The notes under the pieces: model-generated
What the model was told of the DNA's origin: nothing
Database searches by the model: none
Seen by the model: only the letters and a program-made list of their open reading frames with translations
Position numbers and translations under genes: made by a program
Shown: positions 46,315-57,365 of the stretch, piece after piece
How positions within the stretch are numbered: the first letter of the stretch is position 1
Layout of the letters: every line of letters starts with the position of its first letter
Assembly: GCA_010093605.1 (NCBI GenBank)
Contig: MU004182.1
Coordinates: 2,341,195 to 2,405,194 of the forward strand
Direction of reading: 5' to 3'
Origin: Lophium mytilinum
Taxonomy: Eukaryota > Ascomycota > Dothideomycetes > Mytilinidiales > Mytilinidiaceae
DNA: 64,000 bases

Positions 46315-49129
46315 TTATCGAATCACGATCTCGATCGCCACCTCGTTGCTCCAACCGGCCTCGGAGTCCGTCTCCTTCCACGCTTTGACGACATCGATTT
46401 CGAGGACGTTAGGGCAGACGGCGTTGATCTTGACGCAGTCGAGCGGGATGGGCTTGCTGAAGAGGAGGGCCATGAAGTCGTTCTCCAGAGATCGCTTCGG
46501 GAGTTCGGAGATGTAGAGACCTATTGTCGTGTGAGCGTGACGCGAACGATGGAATTTGGATGGAAGGAGAAAACTCACCATAAGTGCCCAGCGCCTTCAG
46601 CGACGTCCAGACCTTCAGCCTCCCAGATGTCCGATCAATGTGAATATCTGTATTCACGATAGCAGCGGCACCTGTCATCTTGCCTATCAAACCTAGGTTG
46701 GCGACGCTTATCGATGATGGCCCGTCTGCGGGTTGCTTGCGCTGCAGCTTGAAGGAATGAACGGGGAAGGCGGACAGGATCTCCCATCCCTGAACTGGGA
46801 GGTTGAGCAAGGCGCACGGATCATCTCCGTTGATGACCTGGCTGCTGACTTGGGAAGTTGTGTGGCTGCGAATGACATAGCTTCCTTCCTCAGTGCCGGG
46901 GAATTGGTCGAGCCGGAGCAGCTCGGAGATGCTGCGTTGTGAGACGTTGAAGACGCCGAGGATGCCGGTTCCGGTGTGCGCCATGCCCACGTAGGTCCCG
47001 ATCTTGAGCAATGCGGGCTCGTCGTAGCTGCTGTATGCTTCTATGCTCTTTCCGACGGTGTGGGTGCGCAGGATGACAGTGTTTCCGCGGGGGGTTTGGG
47101 CTGTCATTTGATGGATGAGGTCGACGTCGTGCTTGCCGGGGACGTCTGTGATGTAGATGGGGCCTCCGGAGACGCAGCGTGCGGCGGCATGGAAGGATGC
47201 CCAGGGGTGTGACGTTTGGAACATGTCCCAATCCGGTAAAACGTTCAAATGCTGGGTGAAGAGAGAGTTGTGCGCGTTGCAGAAGATGTGCCAGGGATGT
47301 GAGGCAGGGACTTCTGGGAAAAAGTCGTCTGAGTTACGGACCATGATCTGGGGCTTGTTGAATGGCATCTGAGAGTGGAATAGGATTTGTGGAGTCTGCG
47401 ACATGCAGGAAATAGCTTTGGCGGAGAAGTATCGTAGGATGTTTATGGACCATGCATCTTGATATGTGCGGATCAAGGCCCTCCTGTCGGTAGCATCGTC
47501 TAGCTCATCTAGGAAGAATTGAGCATCCGTCTTGACCGAGTCAACTCCCGTAGAGCTGAGGAAGCTGTAAAAGTCCCGATAGAATCGCGGTACATCCTCT
47601 TCGGCGACAGCGAGCATCTTGCCTCCAGACACACCACCCTTTTTCTGTACAGTCACAGTTTTGTACTCTTTCGCAATCTTGCCGCTGCGAAAGGTTAATA
47701 CATGCATATGAATGATTCAAATGAGGAGCCTTACTGTGGAGAGATACCGCCCCAATATCCGAGTATTGCATGCCATACGGCAATGTGTTTGATGTTCTCG
47801 TTTTTGGAGCGAATATCGGCTACTGTCTTTTGGAGACCTCTGGGGAACCCTCCCTTGTTGGCCTCAAACTCCATCCAGGCATTTTTGAATTGGTCGCCAC
47901 CTTCGGTGTCTAGGGACTGCCAATTATCGTCGATGATGAGATTAGTAATGTTGATCTCATTCTTTTTGAGAGAATCTAAAGCAGTGAATATCTTCTCCTC
48001 GGTAAGATTTTGCCCAATTCCGTTCCATGTGCAGTAAGTAAGTCCATCATACCAGTTTTCTAGCCACTCTGGTTTAATCTCGTCATCCCCCTTGGCCTCT
48101 TCTTCTTTCGAAGCCTCACCTGAAGCTAGTGCATACTTCATTACTAACTTTCGAGCGTAATACATGACGGCCGCATTGGCAACCTCAAAAGTCTGAGCAA
48201 CTGCGACAACGAGTCGGGCAACGCCTTCGCTTTCGCTGTCATTTCGTGAGTTCATGACTATTCCTCCCTCTCCGTCATGGTGGAGTGTAGTCAAGACATC
48301 ATCGACACCACTGACTGCGAGTACGACTAGATGTGAGCCATCCTGACGAAGAAAAGATGCTAATACAGCTTCTTTGTCGGGATTGAATTTAGTTTGTCCT
48401 TGTCGAGGCGCTAGCCATGGGCTCCAAAGTCGGACCAAAGAGAACCATCTCAAGAAGTCGGTAGGCTGACCAAGCTTGTTGATGGAGAATCCGGAGGCTC
48501 TACCGGAGGCCGCATTGACTGGGCTTGTAACGGACCACAAGAGTGTCTCTGGGGTCTCGCTCTTTTCTTCGTCAATTTGAAGATAAGGAGCAAGGTCTGC
48601 TATGTAGTCGGATAAGGCATGAGCTTGTAGACGCAGAGACTGATAAAGCAGTTGGCCGTCTGAGGTTGAGAATTGATCATTGACCCACTTCCACGCTTCA
48701 CCTTCGCCGGCGCGGAATGTGATTGTAAAAGAAACCGGGGATGTACGTCCAGGGTTGCCTTTCAGTGTAGTAGTAAACCACTGATGCTTCGAAGTGGTGC
48801 CGGCGTTACCAAGTACTAACTTGAGACTTAATCAGCCTAAGAGGTTTCTTTCGTTCTCCTTAGGGTGAATCAACATACCGTGGATGCAGGCCGCTCAATT
48901 GGGTCCAAGCGCACACTCTCCCACTTGCTTGGGTCATTACAGTTGGTCCACAATGCTACATTCCAACTCTTCTCCGCAGAACTCTCAATCGCAACGGTAA
49001 ATTGGACCTGAGCGAGGTTAAAGCATTCATCATAGAACATTGGAGTTCATGAACACAACCTACATCCTGAGCATGATCAACAACGGTTGCTTTCCCTAGC
49101 GGAGGGTTGCATATCATCTTAGCGTACAT
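46315..49129 (-). CDS. GH36 raffinose-synthase/Sip1-type glycosidase
   Basis: Exons (minus) are 49129-49064, 49007-48879, 48819-47735, 47684-46579 and 46520-46315; 863 aa. No signal peptide is seen (MYAKMICNPPLGK), so it is probably cytosolic. It belongs to the plant raffinose synthase / seed imbibition protein branch of GH36, which moves or hydrolyses alpha-galactosides. Signatures are WCTW-like TYCTWNGIGQNLTEEKI, IIDDNWQSLD, HIAVWHAILGYWGGISPHG, the nucleophile region VDSVKTDAQ (Asp480) and GGPIYITDVPGKHD holding the likely acid/base Asp. The N-terminal beta-sandwich and C-terminal small domain are present at normal length. The fungal substrate is not known to me. Its 5' end faces MSY1 across 330 bp. 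Confidence 0.92.
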
Positions 49130-49459
49130 GATGGATGGTCAAGGGAGGTGAGAGGAAATCGATCAATTGACGTCAGTGGAATGTAAACATATGATTACTT
49201 TCTTCTGCGCAGGAAGCAACAGGTAGAAAGATACACCTCCAGCTGTATAGGATTCGGAGAGCAGCCTGGTATATCAGTAAGTTCAGACGGAATCAGTGGT
49301 CAAGTGATGCGTTGTCGGGGTGAGGTGGTTAGCACCCCTGACCAACGCTATGTCCAATTAAGCCTAGACACGGGAAGCGGAAAAGTAGTCGGGCCGGGCT
49401 ATAAAATCGCGGAGATCCCAACGCGACTTTTCGTGAAGGATGGTGGGACTTCTCTGGCA
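49130..49459. promoter_or_regulatory. Divergent promoter, GH36 / MSY1
   Basis: This 330 bp separates the start codons of GH36 (minus) and MSY1 (plus). A TATAAAA box lies at 49400-49406, 54 bp upstream of the MSY1 ATG. The MSY1 frame itself remains open up to an ATG at 49307, but residues coded there do not look like a targeting peptide. Confidence 0.5.
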
Positions 49460-51447
49460 ATGGCCGCTGCATCGTTTTTCAAGCACTTAGCCCGACCACG
49501 GGCCTACGTCTGTAAGGACTGCATTCGACATGGGGCCGTAGCCAGGCAAGCGAGGCGAACCATCAGCGATGGATGGCTCCGCAAGACCGCCGAAGCAGAG
49601 CTCGCCTGGAAAGAGCAGAGCAAGGTGATCGGGGCGGGCGAGAAACAAAGCATGCTAGCAATTCTAGAGGAACGCGGATTCATCAAAGATGTTGCTGGGT
49701 AGGTTGTCTGCTCGCGAACATCCTCTTGCTTAGACTCACACTTCTATAGGGGCCGAGACGAGCTCGATAACCTCCTGACGAGCAAACGAATAGGCGCATA
49801 CGTCGGCGTAGACCCTACCGCACCCTCGCTGCATGTCGGACACCTTCTTCCGCTAATGGCCCTCTTCTGGATGTATCTACATGGCTTTGGTTGCACTACA
49901 CTGGTCAGTACAAACATCGGCGTACTGGAGACTGGAAGTTGACAACCGGTAGTTAGGCGGAGCAACGGCAAAAGTGGGAGACCCATCAGGCAGATTAAGT
50001 GCTCGTGATGCCCAAAAGGCAGATAGCCAGAAAATGAACATGATCGCCATGCACGTGCAACTCAGGAAGCTCTGGAGCAACGTGGACGCCCTAGCGGGGA
50101 GATTCGGATACCAGAAAGAGTGGGCATGGAAAAGGGCACTGCTGAACAACAACGCGTGGCTGAACAAGCTCGGTATCACCGAGGTGCTCAGAGATCTAGG
50201 CCCAGGTTTAAGACTCGGAACCATGCTCGCAAAAGACACGCACGTTCTTCCTAGTATCTTGCCGAGGGCTTCGCTAATCGCAGCTTAGTGTCAAAACCAG
50301 GCTGGAGAAAGGAGACGGCATGTCTTTTGCAGAATTTTGCTACCCACTTCTGCAGTCGTGGGATTGGTGGCACATGTATCAAGCGAATGGGATACAATTG
50401 CAAATCGGTGGGTCGGACCAATATGGCAACATATGTGCCGGTATGGACGCCATTAACTACATGCGGAAGACCTATCATGCACCTCATCTTCGGGAAGGCC
50501 TTGATGGACCACTCATGGCGCCATTCGGATTCACAACGCCCCTCCTCACTACTTCCTCTGGAGAAAAGTTTGGGAAAAGCGCGGGCAATGCTATTTGGCT
50601 AGACCCTGAGTTGCTGAGCTCCTTTGAGCTATATGGGGTACGCCGAAACCCTCTACCATTTTTGGATTGCAAGACTGATTAGATGGTTTAGTTCTTCGTG
50701 AAGTCCTCCGATGACGACATCGAACGTTACCTGAAGTTGTTCACATTCATTCCCCTCCCAGAAATCAAACTGGTCATGACACACCATAGGGCACAGCCTG
50801 AACAACGACACGCTCAGCACTTAGTTGCTAAAGAGTTTGTCTCGCTTGTTCACGGGGTGCCTGCAGCGGAGAAAGCAGAGAAAGAACACAAAGCCTTATT
50901 TGCCGGAGGGTCGAAAACACTGAACTTGGACGCTCTCAAGAATGCTCCTCAGAGTCCTGGGAAAGCATCGTCTGGCGCTGAGGAAGACATGTCGATGTCG
51001 CTCAATACGTTTGCCCCGCAAGTAAACGCACAGAATGCTCCTCAGAAGTACACCTCTCTGCCCAAATCACTAGTAATGGGATCTGCCTTCCCTCAAATCT
51101 TGTATTCCGCCGGACTGGTGTCCTCTCGCAGTGAAGGCCATCGCCTAGTAAGCGCTCAAGGTGCTTATGTTGCTGGGCAGCCCGATGGCGATAGTATTGG
51201 CAATTCCCTGAATTGGAGCGCGATGAAGCACTTCGAGACCGACAAGCCACAAAAGTATATCCTCGACGGGAATCTGCTAGTGGTGCGAGTCGGGAAATGG
51301 AACATCAGGATGTGCCATATTTTAGAGGACGAGGATTTCGAAGCCCAGGGGCTCACTTGCCCAGGGTGGGAGGATTTCAAGGAGAGGGAGAGAGCAAAGG
51401 CGGATGCAGCGGCCGGAAAAGGGAATTCGGCGCTGTTCCCCTTGTAA
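49460..51447 (+). CDS. MSY1: Mitochondrial tyrosyl-tRNA synthetase
   Basis: Exons 49460-49698, 49750-49903, 49953-50239, 50289-50637 and 50692-51447; 594 aa. The chosen ATG opens a basic, acid-poor N-terminus ([18 protein letters not shown]) suitable as a mitochondrial presequence; an in-frame ATG at 49307 is possible but less apt. The class I synthetase has the HIGH-like HVGH at 108-111, [22 protein letters not shown] and the KMSKS-like KFGKS at 320-324, followed by a C-terminal S4-like RNA-binding region. Bacterial-type motifs fit an organellar enzyme. Intron 3 (50240-50288, 49 bp) appears to be GC-AG: only this boundary yields the expected [18 protein letters not shown] ~50 residue polar insert ([15 protein letters not shown] region) precedes the S4 part. 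Confidence 0.94.
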
Positions 51448-51552
51448 GTAAAGCTGTACAGTATCGGATTTTGTAGTATATTGTATGATTGTACAGAGCG
51501 AGTACGTACGCGTGAGTGCTTCTTTGTTCTTATTGCCGTTCAATGTAGGAAG

Positions 51553-52013
51553 ATGCATCATCCCAGGTTTGTGTGAGCTTTCTTGTCACCTTTATGAGCA
51601 ACTCTGCACTCTAAACAAGCTGGGACTGCGCTTTTTTGATCAATAGCCTCTGCTTCGGGGGCATCTCAGACAGTGGTAGACGGATTGGAGGTGGCGCGTC
51701 GCGTCCGCGTAAGAGGGATCGTTTAAAGGAGCAAAAGCAGTGGCAGCAGAGTGTACTTCGACTTGATGGCGAGGCATTGCGTCTTCTCCGAGATCTGAGG
51801 AAGTTCTCATGTCTCGTTTCGGTGGTAAACAACATCTGCTGAGGTTTCCTGGTGAGTTTGAAGAGAACGTTCTGTATAACATGCTAACCTGTTTCTTAGA
51901 TCTTGGAATGCGCCCTGAAGAGTAGCAAAGATGTGTCCAGACTGGTATCCTTGCTGTGCATTGCCGTCAACCATTCCTCGAGCACCACCCGGGCAGCCTT
52001 CGCCAAGCTTTGA
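51553..52013 (+). CDS. Candidate small gene, 92 aa, three exons
   Basis: Exons 51553-51566, 51674-51824 and 51900-52013. None of these is long enough to stand out as a single frame. The second intron has donor GTAAAC, branch GCTAAC and acceptor TTCTTAG, and joining it gives a smooth helical sequence (LRDLRKFSCLVSVILECALK) ending at TGA 52011. The first exon (Met-His-His-Pro) and its GTTTGT donor are less certain. The product is basic at the N-terminus and Leu/Ser-rich later, with no signal peptide, and matches nothing I recognise. It lies 539 bp upstream of... the TGA is 116 bp before the next ATG (52129), so a read-through or upstream-ORF relation to that gene is an alternative. Confidence 0.4.
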
Positions 52014-52128
52014 ACGCCAAAACAGGTTAGCTCGGCAACACGCCCACTAACAACACCGCGCCGCTTTCGCCTATGCTCACGTTCATGTTCCGTCTTCCTT
52101 ACTTCTTCACCCAAGAGCAGAGGCGTCA

Positions 52129-54217
52129 ATGGACAAGCCGACACTCATCGTAAGACTCAAGTTCACGGAAGGCCCATCCGCTCGATCTCTTCAGCGAATT
52201 CTTGCGATGTCTCCGCCAACCAAACCTTCTGCCGCCGCCGCTGCAGACTCGCCGAACCCTCCGCACGCCCAAGACGGACGCACCGGTCTGGACGAATCTG
52301 CCCTGACACGACGGGCAAGCAGCAGCACGGAGGTCCGATCGAGGACTGAGCCCCGTAACACAGCCAAGCCGAGGAACGTCTCATCAGGGGACAGCGCGTT
52401 TGCTAGTAGCAGAGGTGGAGCGTCGTCATCGGCAAGCGGATACGAAACTGCCAGAATGAATCCATTCAGCGATATGACACACCAAGGTTCCCAGTTGCTG
52501 GATTTGCAGAAGGAAGTGGATGACCTCCGCAACAAGCTCCAAATGAGGGATAACAGCATTCAGAGGAGAGATGAGGAGATTGTCAAGTGCAAGGATGCAA
52601 TCTTGCAGAACAATGCTGGGATGTTTCGCAAGCTTGTTGATACCCGGAAGAAAGACGATGAGATCCAGCAGAAGAACGCCGAGATCCAGCAGAAAGACGC
52701 CGAGATACAGCAGAAAGATGTTGAGATACAGCAAAAGGATGTCGAGATACAGCAGAAGGATATTGAGATACAGCAGAAAGATGTCGAGATACAGCGGAAA
52801 GATGTCCAGATGCAGCAGAAGAATGTTGAGAGACAGGAGAAAGATGTTGAGATACAGCAGAATAATGTTGAGATACAGAGGAAGGACGTTGAGATACGAC
52901 GGAAGGGTGTTGAGATGCAGCAGAAGGATGCTGAGATACGGCACAAGAACGCTGAGATATGGCGAAACGGGGCCAAGATGCATCTGAGCCGTGTTGCCAT
53001 ATACCAGAAGGTCACGAAACTACAGGAGCAGGACACTGAATTACAGAAGAAGGACGCGACACTTCGGAGCAAAGATGCCTATATTCGGCACGAACAGGAC
53101 CAAATGCGACGAAAGGACGAGAGCATCGCCTGCCTGGTCGGCCACGCTTGCAGAACTACTCTTTTTGAAGGTACGTGTAAACCCCGCTAGAAGTCTGGAA
53201 ACTCTTTTGCACAGACTTTTGGCCTCAGCATTCTGTGCGACTGTTTTTCTAATGACCAGAGTAGATCTTCCGCTATTCGTTCAAGGGCTCGCCGCAGAAT
53301 ACCGACCGAAGACCGAGGACCTCGCGATGGGCATCGCCTCCAAAATGGAGATGCTACTGACTTCCCCCACCAATACCACGTGGACCGAAGCATTTGAATT
53401 GGTTCCATCAATCATGCGCCTCCAAGAAGCCAATTCCAATACTCCGTGGAACTTGGTCTGGGAACTACTGATCTACCTAACGGACCTTCTCCAATCAGCC
53501 ACGTCCCCTAATCAACTCGTCGATGGCTCTGCAGACAGAGACCGCTTCGAAGCGCTAGGTGAAGCTCTGACCAAGGCCTTCGTGTGGGCCTCCACCCCGG
53601 AGACCTCGGACCTGACGCACGTCGATTGGCAACAGTGGGCGCGAGACTTCAGAGGCCTAGTTCACAAAGACCTTACGCAGTGGTCTCGTGAGAGCGTCAC
53701 CGTGCGCAAGAACCACCTATACGGGGGTTGCTTATTGGCTGCACGTGAGTGGTATCGCGATACAGCTGTAGAAGATGGCGAGATTACTGACGTGACAGCC
53801 TTCGACAACGCTTTCTTTGACAAATGCGAGTACATAGGACCATGCGACGCGAACGCAGCGTGCCAACGATGGGCTGAGAAGGAGACCGGATGTGGATCAA
53901 TGTGCCCAAATGCGACGCACTCTTGGGAGACTACGCGGAACAAAGAGAAGAAGGAACTAGAAGAGGCAGCTAAAGAGAGAGAGCGGGTGCGGAAGGAGGA
54001 GCTCGAGCAGATCGCTAAGGAGAGAGAGCGTGAGCGGAAGAGGGAGTTGTTGAAGCGGAAGGGGGAGGAAATTGACTCTTACAGGAACAAGGTCGCGAAA
54101 CGTGCAGCCAACGTCCAGAAGGAGGTGGAGGCCCTCGAGGCGGAAAAGAAGGCCCTGGAGGAGCAAGAAGAAGAAATGAGGGTAATTGAGGAAGAGCTTC
54201 ACAAAGCTTCGGATTGA
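52129..54217 (+). CDS. Heptad-minisatellite repeat protein, hypothetical
   Basis: Two exons, 52129-53170 and 53229-54217, giving 676 aa. An alternative junction 53174/53260 also keeps frame and gives 667 aa with a CTAAT branch; I cannot decide. The first ~175 residues are Ser/Ala/Pro-rich. Residues ~178-282 are 15 tandem copies of a 7-residue unit near EIQQKDV, with about seven further decayed heptads up to residue ~331. A compact middle domain follows (~345-600; WQQWARDFRGLVHKDLTQW, and a Cys-bearing CEYIGPCDANAACQRW). The C-terminus is a highly charged Lys/Glu/Arg coiled coil (ERERERKRELLKRKGEEIDS). An ATG at 52207 in frame is a second possible start. No family recognised; likely lineage-specific. 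Confidence 0.8.
52660..52974 (+). repeat. 21 bp coding minisatellite, 15 units
   Basis: Fifteen contiguous 21 bp units resembling GAGATACAGCAGAAAGATGT encode the EIQQKDV array. The units are near-identical in the first half and increasingly diverged at the 3' end, with degraded units continuing to about 53121. The 7-codon period keeps other frames and the opposite strand open, which explains the long spurious frames there. Confidence 0.92.
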
Positions 54218-54347
54218 TGGACGGTTTGGGCCTGATTGCGAGTACTTTCACCTACGTATAGCTCCCTTGTAGTTAAAGTAGTACGCAACGAGGAGAATAA
54301 TGTTTAATTATCCAACGAAAGCTGAGCATTATGTGATCCTGCAACAG

Positions 54348-54383
54348 TGCCTCGTCGTATGCCTCGTCGTATGCCTCGTCGTA
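54348..54383. repeat. 12 bp tandem repeat, three perfect copies
   Basis: The unit TGCCTCGTCGTA occurs three times without interruption just downstream of the heptad-repeat gene. It lies at the left edge of the ~150 bp repeat region. Confidence 0.85.
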
Positions 54384-54550
54384 GGAATTCTTACACTTGT
54401 CTGCCACTATCTGTGGGGCCACGACGTACACATAGACACCGAGGGTGGTGGGTAAAGTTCCACTCTGCGTCCACCCTGTTGACGCTGTGTGGGGTACGGT
54501 ACTGGGCCATAAGTTTGGGCCACCAGATTCACTATTGTTTGGCTTTCTTC

Positions 54551-55497
54551 TTGCTCACCTGATGCCACTAACAAGAGTGGCCCAGCTAGTTTATAGGCAA
54601 TAGGTCAAACAGAAGTCTAATTTACACTGCGTAGAGCTTCCCATCGCACCTAGATATCTAAATATTGTAGACACTGGATTTACTACTATTTAGCTTCACC
54701 TTTGCTCACCTAACGCCACTGACAGGAGTAGCCCAGCTAGTTCGTAGGCAGTGAGCTAAATAGATATCTAATTTACACTGCGTGGAACTTGACATTGCAC
54801 CTAGATGATTAAAAAGTGTAGGCAGAAGATTTACAACTAATCGGCTTTATTTTTGCTCACTTGGTACCACTGTAGGGAGTAGCCCAGCTAGTTCGTAGGC
54901 AGTAAGTTATATAGAAGTCTGATTTATGGTGCGTGGAACTTAACATCGCACCTAGATGTTTGAAAATGTGGGCACGGGATTTAGTACTGCTCGGCTTCAA
55001 TCTTGCTTACTTGACACCACTGTTAGGAGTAGCCCCGCTAGTCCGTACGCAGCGAGTAAAACACAGGTCGGATTTGAACTGCCTAGAACTTGACATCGCN
55101 NNNNNNNNNNNNNNNNNNNNNNNNNNNNNNNNNNNNNNNNNNNNNNNNNNNNNNNNNNNNNNNNNNNNNNNNNNNNNNNNNNNNNNNNNNNNNNNNNNNN
55201 NNNNNNNNNNNNNNNNNNNNNNNNNNNNNNNNNNNNNNNNNNNNNNNNNAGGTCGGATTTGAACTGCCTAGAACTTGACATCGCACCTAGGTTCTTGAAA
55301 CCTTACGGGGGTACTCCACACAGTGCTAAATGAGTGTGTACGGATATCTATAGAATGATACCCCAGTCTGGGCAGAGGCTTTATTACTGTTAGGCTTCAA
55401 TCTTGCTCATTTGATACCACTGTGAGGAGTAGCCCAGCTACTTCGCAGGCAGCGAGTCAAACAGATGTCAGATTTGCACTGCCTAGACCTTAACATC
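54551..55497. repeat. ~150 bp tandem repeat array, diverged
   Basis: Units begin with TTGCTCAC or a close variant at 54551, 54702, 54853, 55003 and 55403, so the spacing is 151, 151 and 150 bp before the gap. Each unit contains a TACCACTG-like segment, AGTAGCCCAGCTAG, GTAGGCAGTGAG, an ATTT(A/G)CACTGC block and ACATCGCACCTAG. A partial older unit may precede it from ~54520. The unit spanning the N-run carries ~65 bp of extra sequence near 55,290-55,360. The last unit runs into the stop codon of the TPR gene at 55498. It has no coding potential and no terminal inverted repeats that I can see. Confidence 0.85.
55100..55249. other. Assembly gap of 150 N
   Basis: Exactly 150 N lie inside the tandem repeat. 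The 35 bases before the gap (55065-55099) are identical to the 35 bases after it (55250-55284). The true sequence may therefore be a simple overlap of contig ends or one or more missing repeat units; the N count should not be read as length. Confidence 0.97.
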
Positions 55498-57365
55498 TCA
55501 CCTTCCAAGAATGACACCCCTGATCCTCTCCGCCGTAACCACATCCACCAATCCCTCCTCGACCATCCCGCGTAATACCTCATCCACCTCCCCGACCCTC
55601 TCATCAAGACTAACTACTCCACTCTCGTTCTCTTCGATCTCGGCCTTTAACGCTTCTGCAAATGCAGCCTTTACCTCCGCGACCTTAGTCTCTACACTAG
55701 CTCGTACCGCCCAAGCCTTCGCGCCTCGATAGAACACGCCTGCATTCTTGACCAGCACACCCTTCGCGGAAGCTTCACTCGCGATCCGTAGCCGGGCAAG
55801 GTCTACATCCCCTCTGACAAGAAAGATCTCCGCCACCCTAGCCGGCTGCAGCATCTCCACCGAAGCCGGTGCTGTGAGCCGCCCTAGGGATGTCTGCGCT
55901 CGCGAGAGCGCTGTAGCTTGTGCGTTCACACGCTCGGCATCTGGTTCACTGGTTGGAGTTTCCATGAGTGCGGATGCAAATGCGATAAGAGCGTCGGCGT
56001 AGGCAGAGAGAGTATTGACGGTGCTTAGTGTAAGTGCAGTAGTAGACGGAGGGATGAGCGGAGCGAAGGCGGTGGAGAGGTGGGTGGAGTATGTGGCGAA
56101 AGGCAGGAGGCCGCTGCGGTAGGTAGATTCGAGCAGAGCTGCGCGGAATGTGGCAGCGGCGAGGAGAGCGTCATCCTGAATTGGGGTTTGTGGGTCTGAA
56201 GAGGTCACGGGGGCTATAGAGAGTGATAACGAGGGGCCGGTAGGATTCTGGGGCTCTAACGAGGGTGCGGGAAGAAGCGAGATATATTGGGGGATCTTGA
56301 TTGTGATGAGCGGGGTGGCGATGTCCGAGAGACGATCTAAAGTCGACGCATCTGCTGGAACTGAGAGGCTGACGAGTGTTGACAGTGAATTGAGATGCGC
56401 CACGGCAGTTTCGAGGAGGTCTGATGGGGTGACGGGTTCCAGAACCGTTGCCCAGTCTCCTGGAAGTTCCGAAGATGTGGATGATGTTTCCATAGCGTCT
56501 GATGCAGTTTCTGCCGCGGGCGAAGATGGATCGATTAGGACCCCTCCGTCTGCCTCCTGGGCCTTTGCTTCCTCGATCTGCTGTAGCATCTCGGAGTGAT
56601 CCTGTTCCTGCCGGGCAAGACAATCAGAGAACATTTGGACAGCTTCTTTCAGAAATGACTTCGCTATTGCCTTGTTCGGCTCAGCATCTGCATCCGTCTT
56701 TGAACTTTCAATGAGTGACTCGGCCAGCGATGTGAGCACTTGTCCCATGTTAAACTGAACGTCGGCATTGTCCGGATTGAGATTTAGAGCTAGCCGATGC
56801 GATTCCAGTGTGCCATATAGCAGATCTAGGATGTCGCCTAGTTGCGATGCTAGGCGAGCGTCTTGGGTCAGTTGATATTCGAGATTCGCCCTGGTTTGGT
56901 TAGGTATGGAAGTCATGAATGGATGTCTTTTGCGTTTACGAGAAGAACACGATAACAAAAAAGGATAGAGAGCTCAAACTTAACAAGGCTAGAGAGGCGT
57001 TGATCCTCATTTTTGTGCAACAAGACATGGATTAAATGAAGAAGAAAAGCGCTGCTCACTTGTTATAAGCTAGATCAAAAGACTTCGGAAATCTCTTCAG
57101 CCCTTCATCATAGGCATCAATCGCTCTCTGAAAAAATCTCAAAGATTTTGCTGCATCGCCAGCCCTCCATTTACCCCCAGATTGTTCATGCTCATCCGCC
57201 GCTTCCAGAAAGTCGTTCTCGCTTTCAGGAGTCTGCCTATATCGTCAGTCTATCCCGCAGTAGCATATTTTGTGATGCGCGTGATGAGGGAAGAACCCGC
57301 ACCTTTGGTTGTCTTTTGCTTTGCTTGGAGATGTTTTTCAAAACGTCTCTGCGTTTTGGTGGCAT
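55498..57365 (-). CDS. TPR-repeat protein (possibly Ett1-like)
   Basis: Exons (minus) are 57365-57303, 57232-57060 and 56890-55498; 542 aa. The first exon encodes a basic tail (MPPKRRDVLKNISKQSKRQ). Residues ~22-110 look like tetratricopeptide helices: GDAAKSLRFFQRAIDAYDEG, FDLAYNKANLEYQLTQD, NPDNADVQFNMGQVLTSLAE. An acidic linker (~165-200) and a long helical, Ala/Leu-rich C-terminal half follow, the latter with more helical pairs. The second intron (57059-56891, 169 bp) has a CCTAACC branch and joins YNK to ANLEYQ. The basic N-terminus plus TPR layout recalls fungal Ett1 (translation termination enhancer), but I am not certain. Its stop codon touches the end of the ~150 bp repeat array. Confidence 0.85.

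Noticed and set aside
52426-52983. 185-codon hydrophobic frame antisense to the heptad array
   Set aside because: The 21 bp period keeps all frames open; the Leu/Tyr-rich product is a mirror of the QKD repeat.
54551-55497. Transposon interpretation of the 150 bp array
   Set aside because: No terminal inverted repeats, target-site duplications or coding remnants visible; simple tandem duplication fits better.
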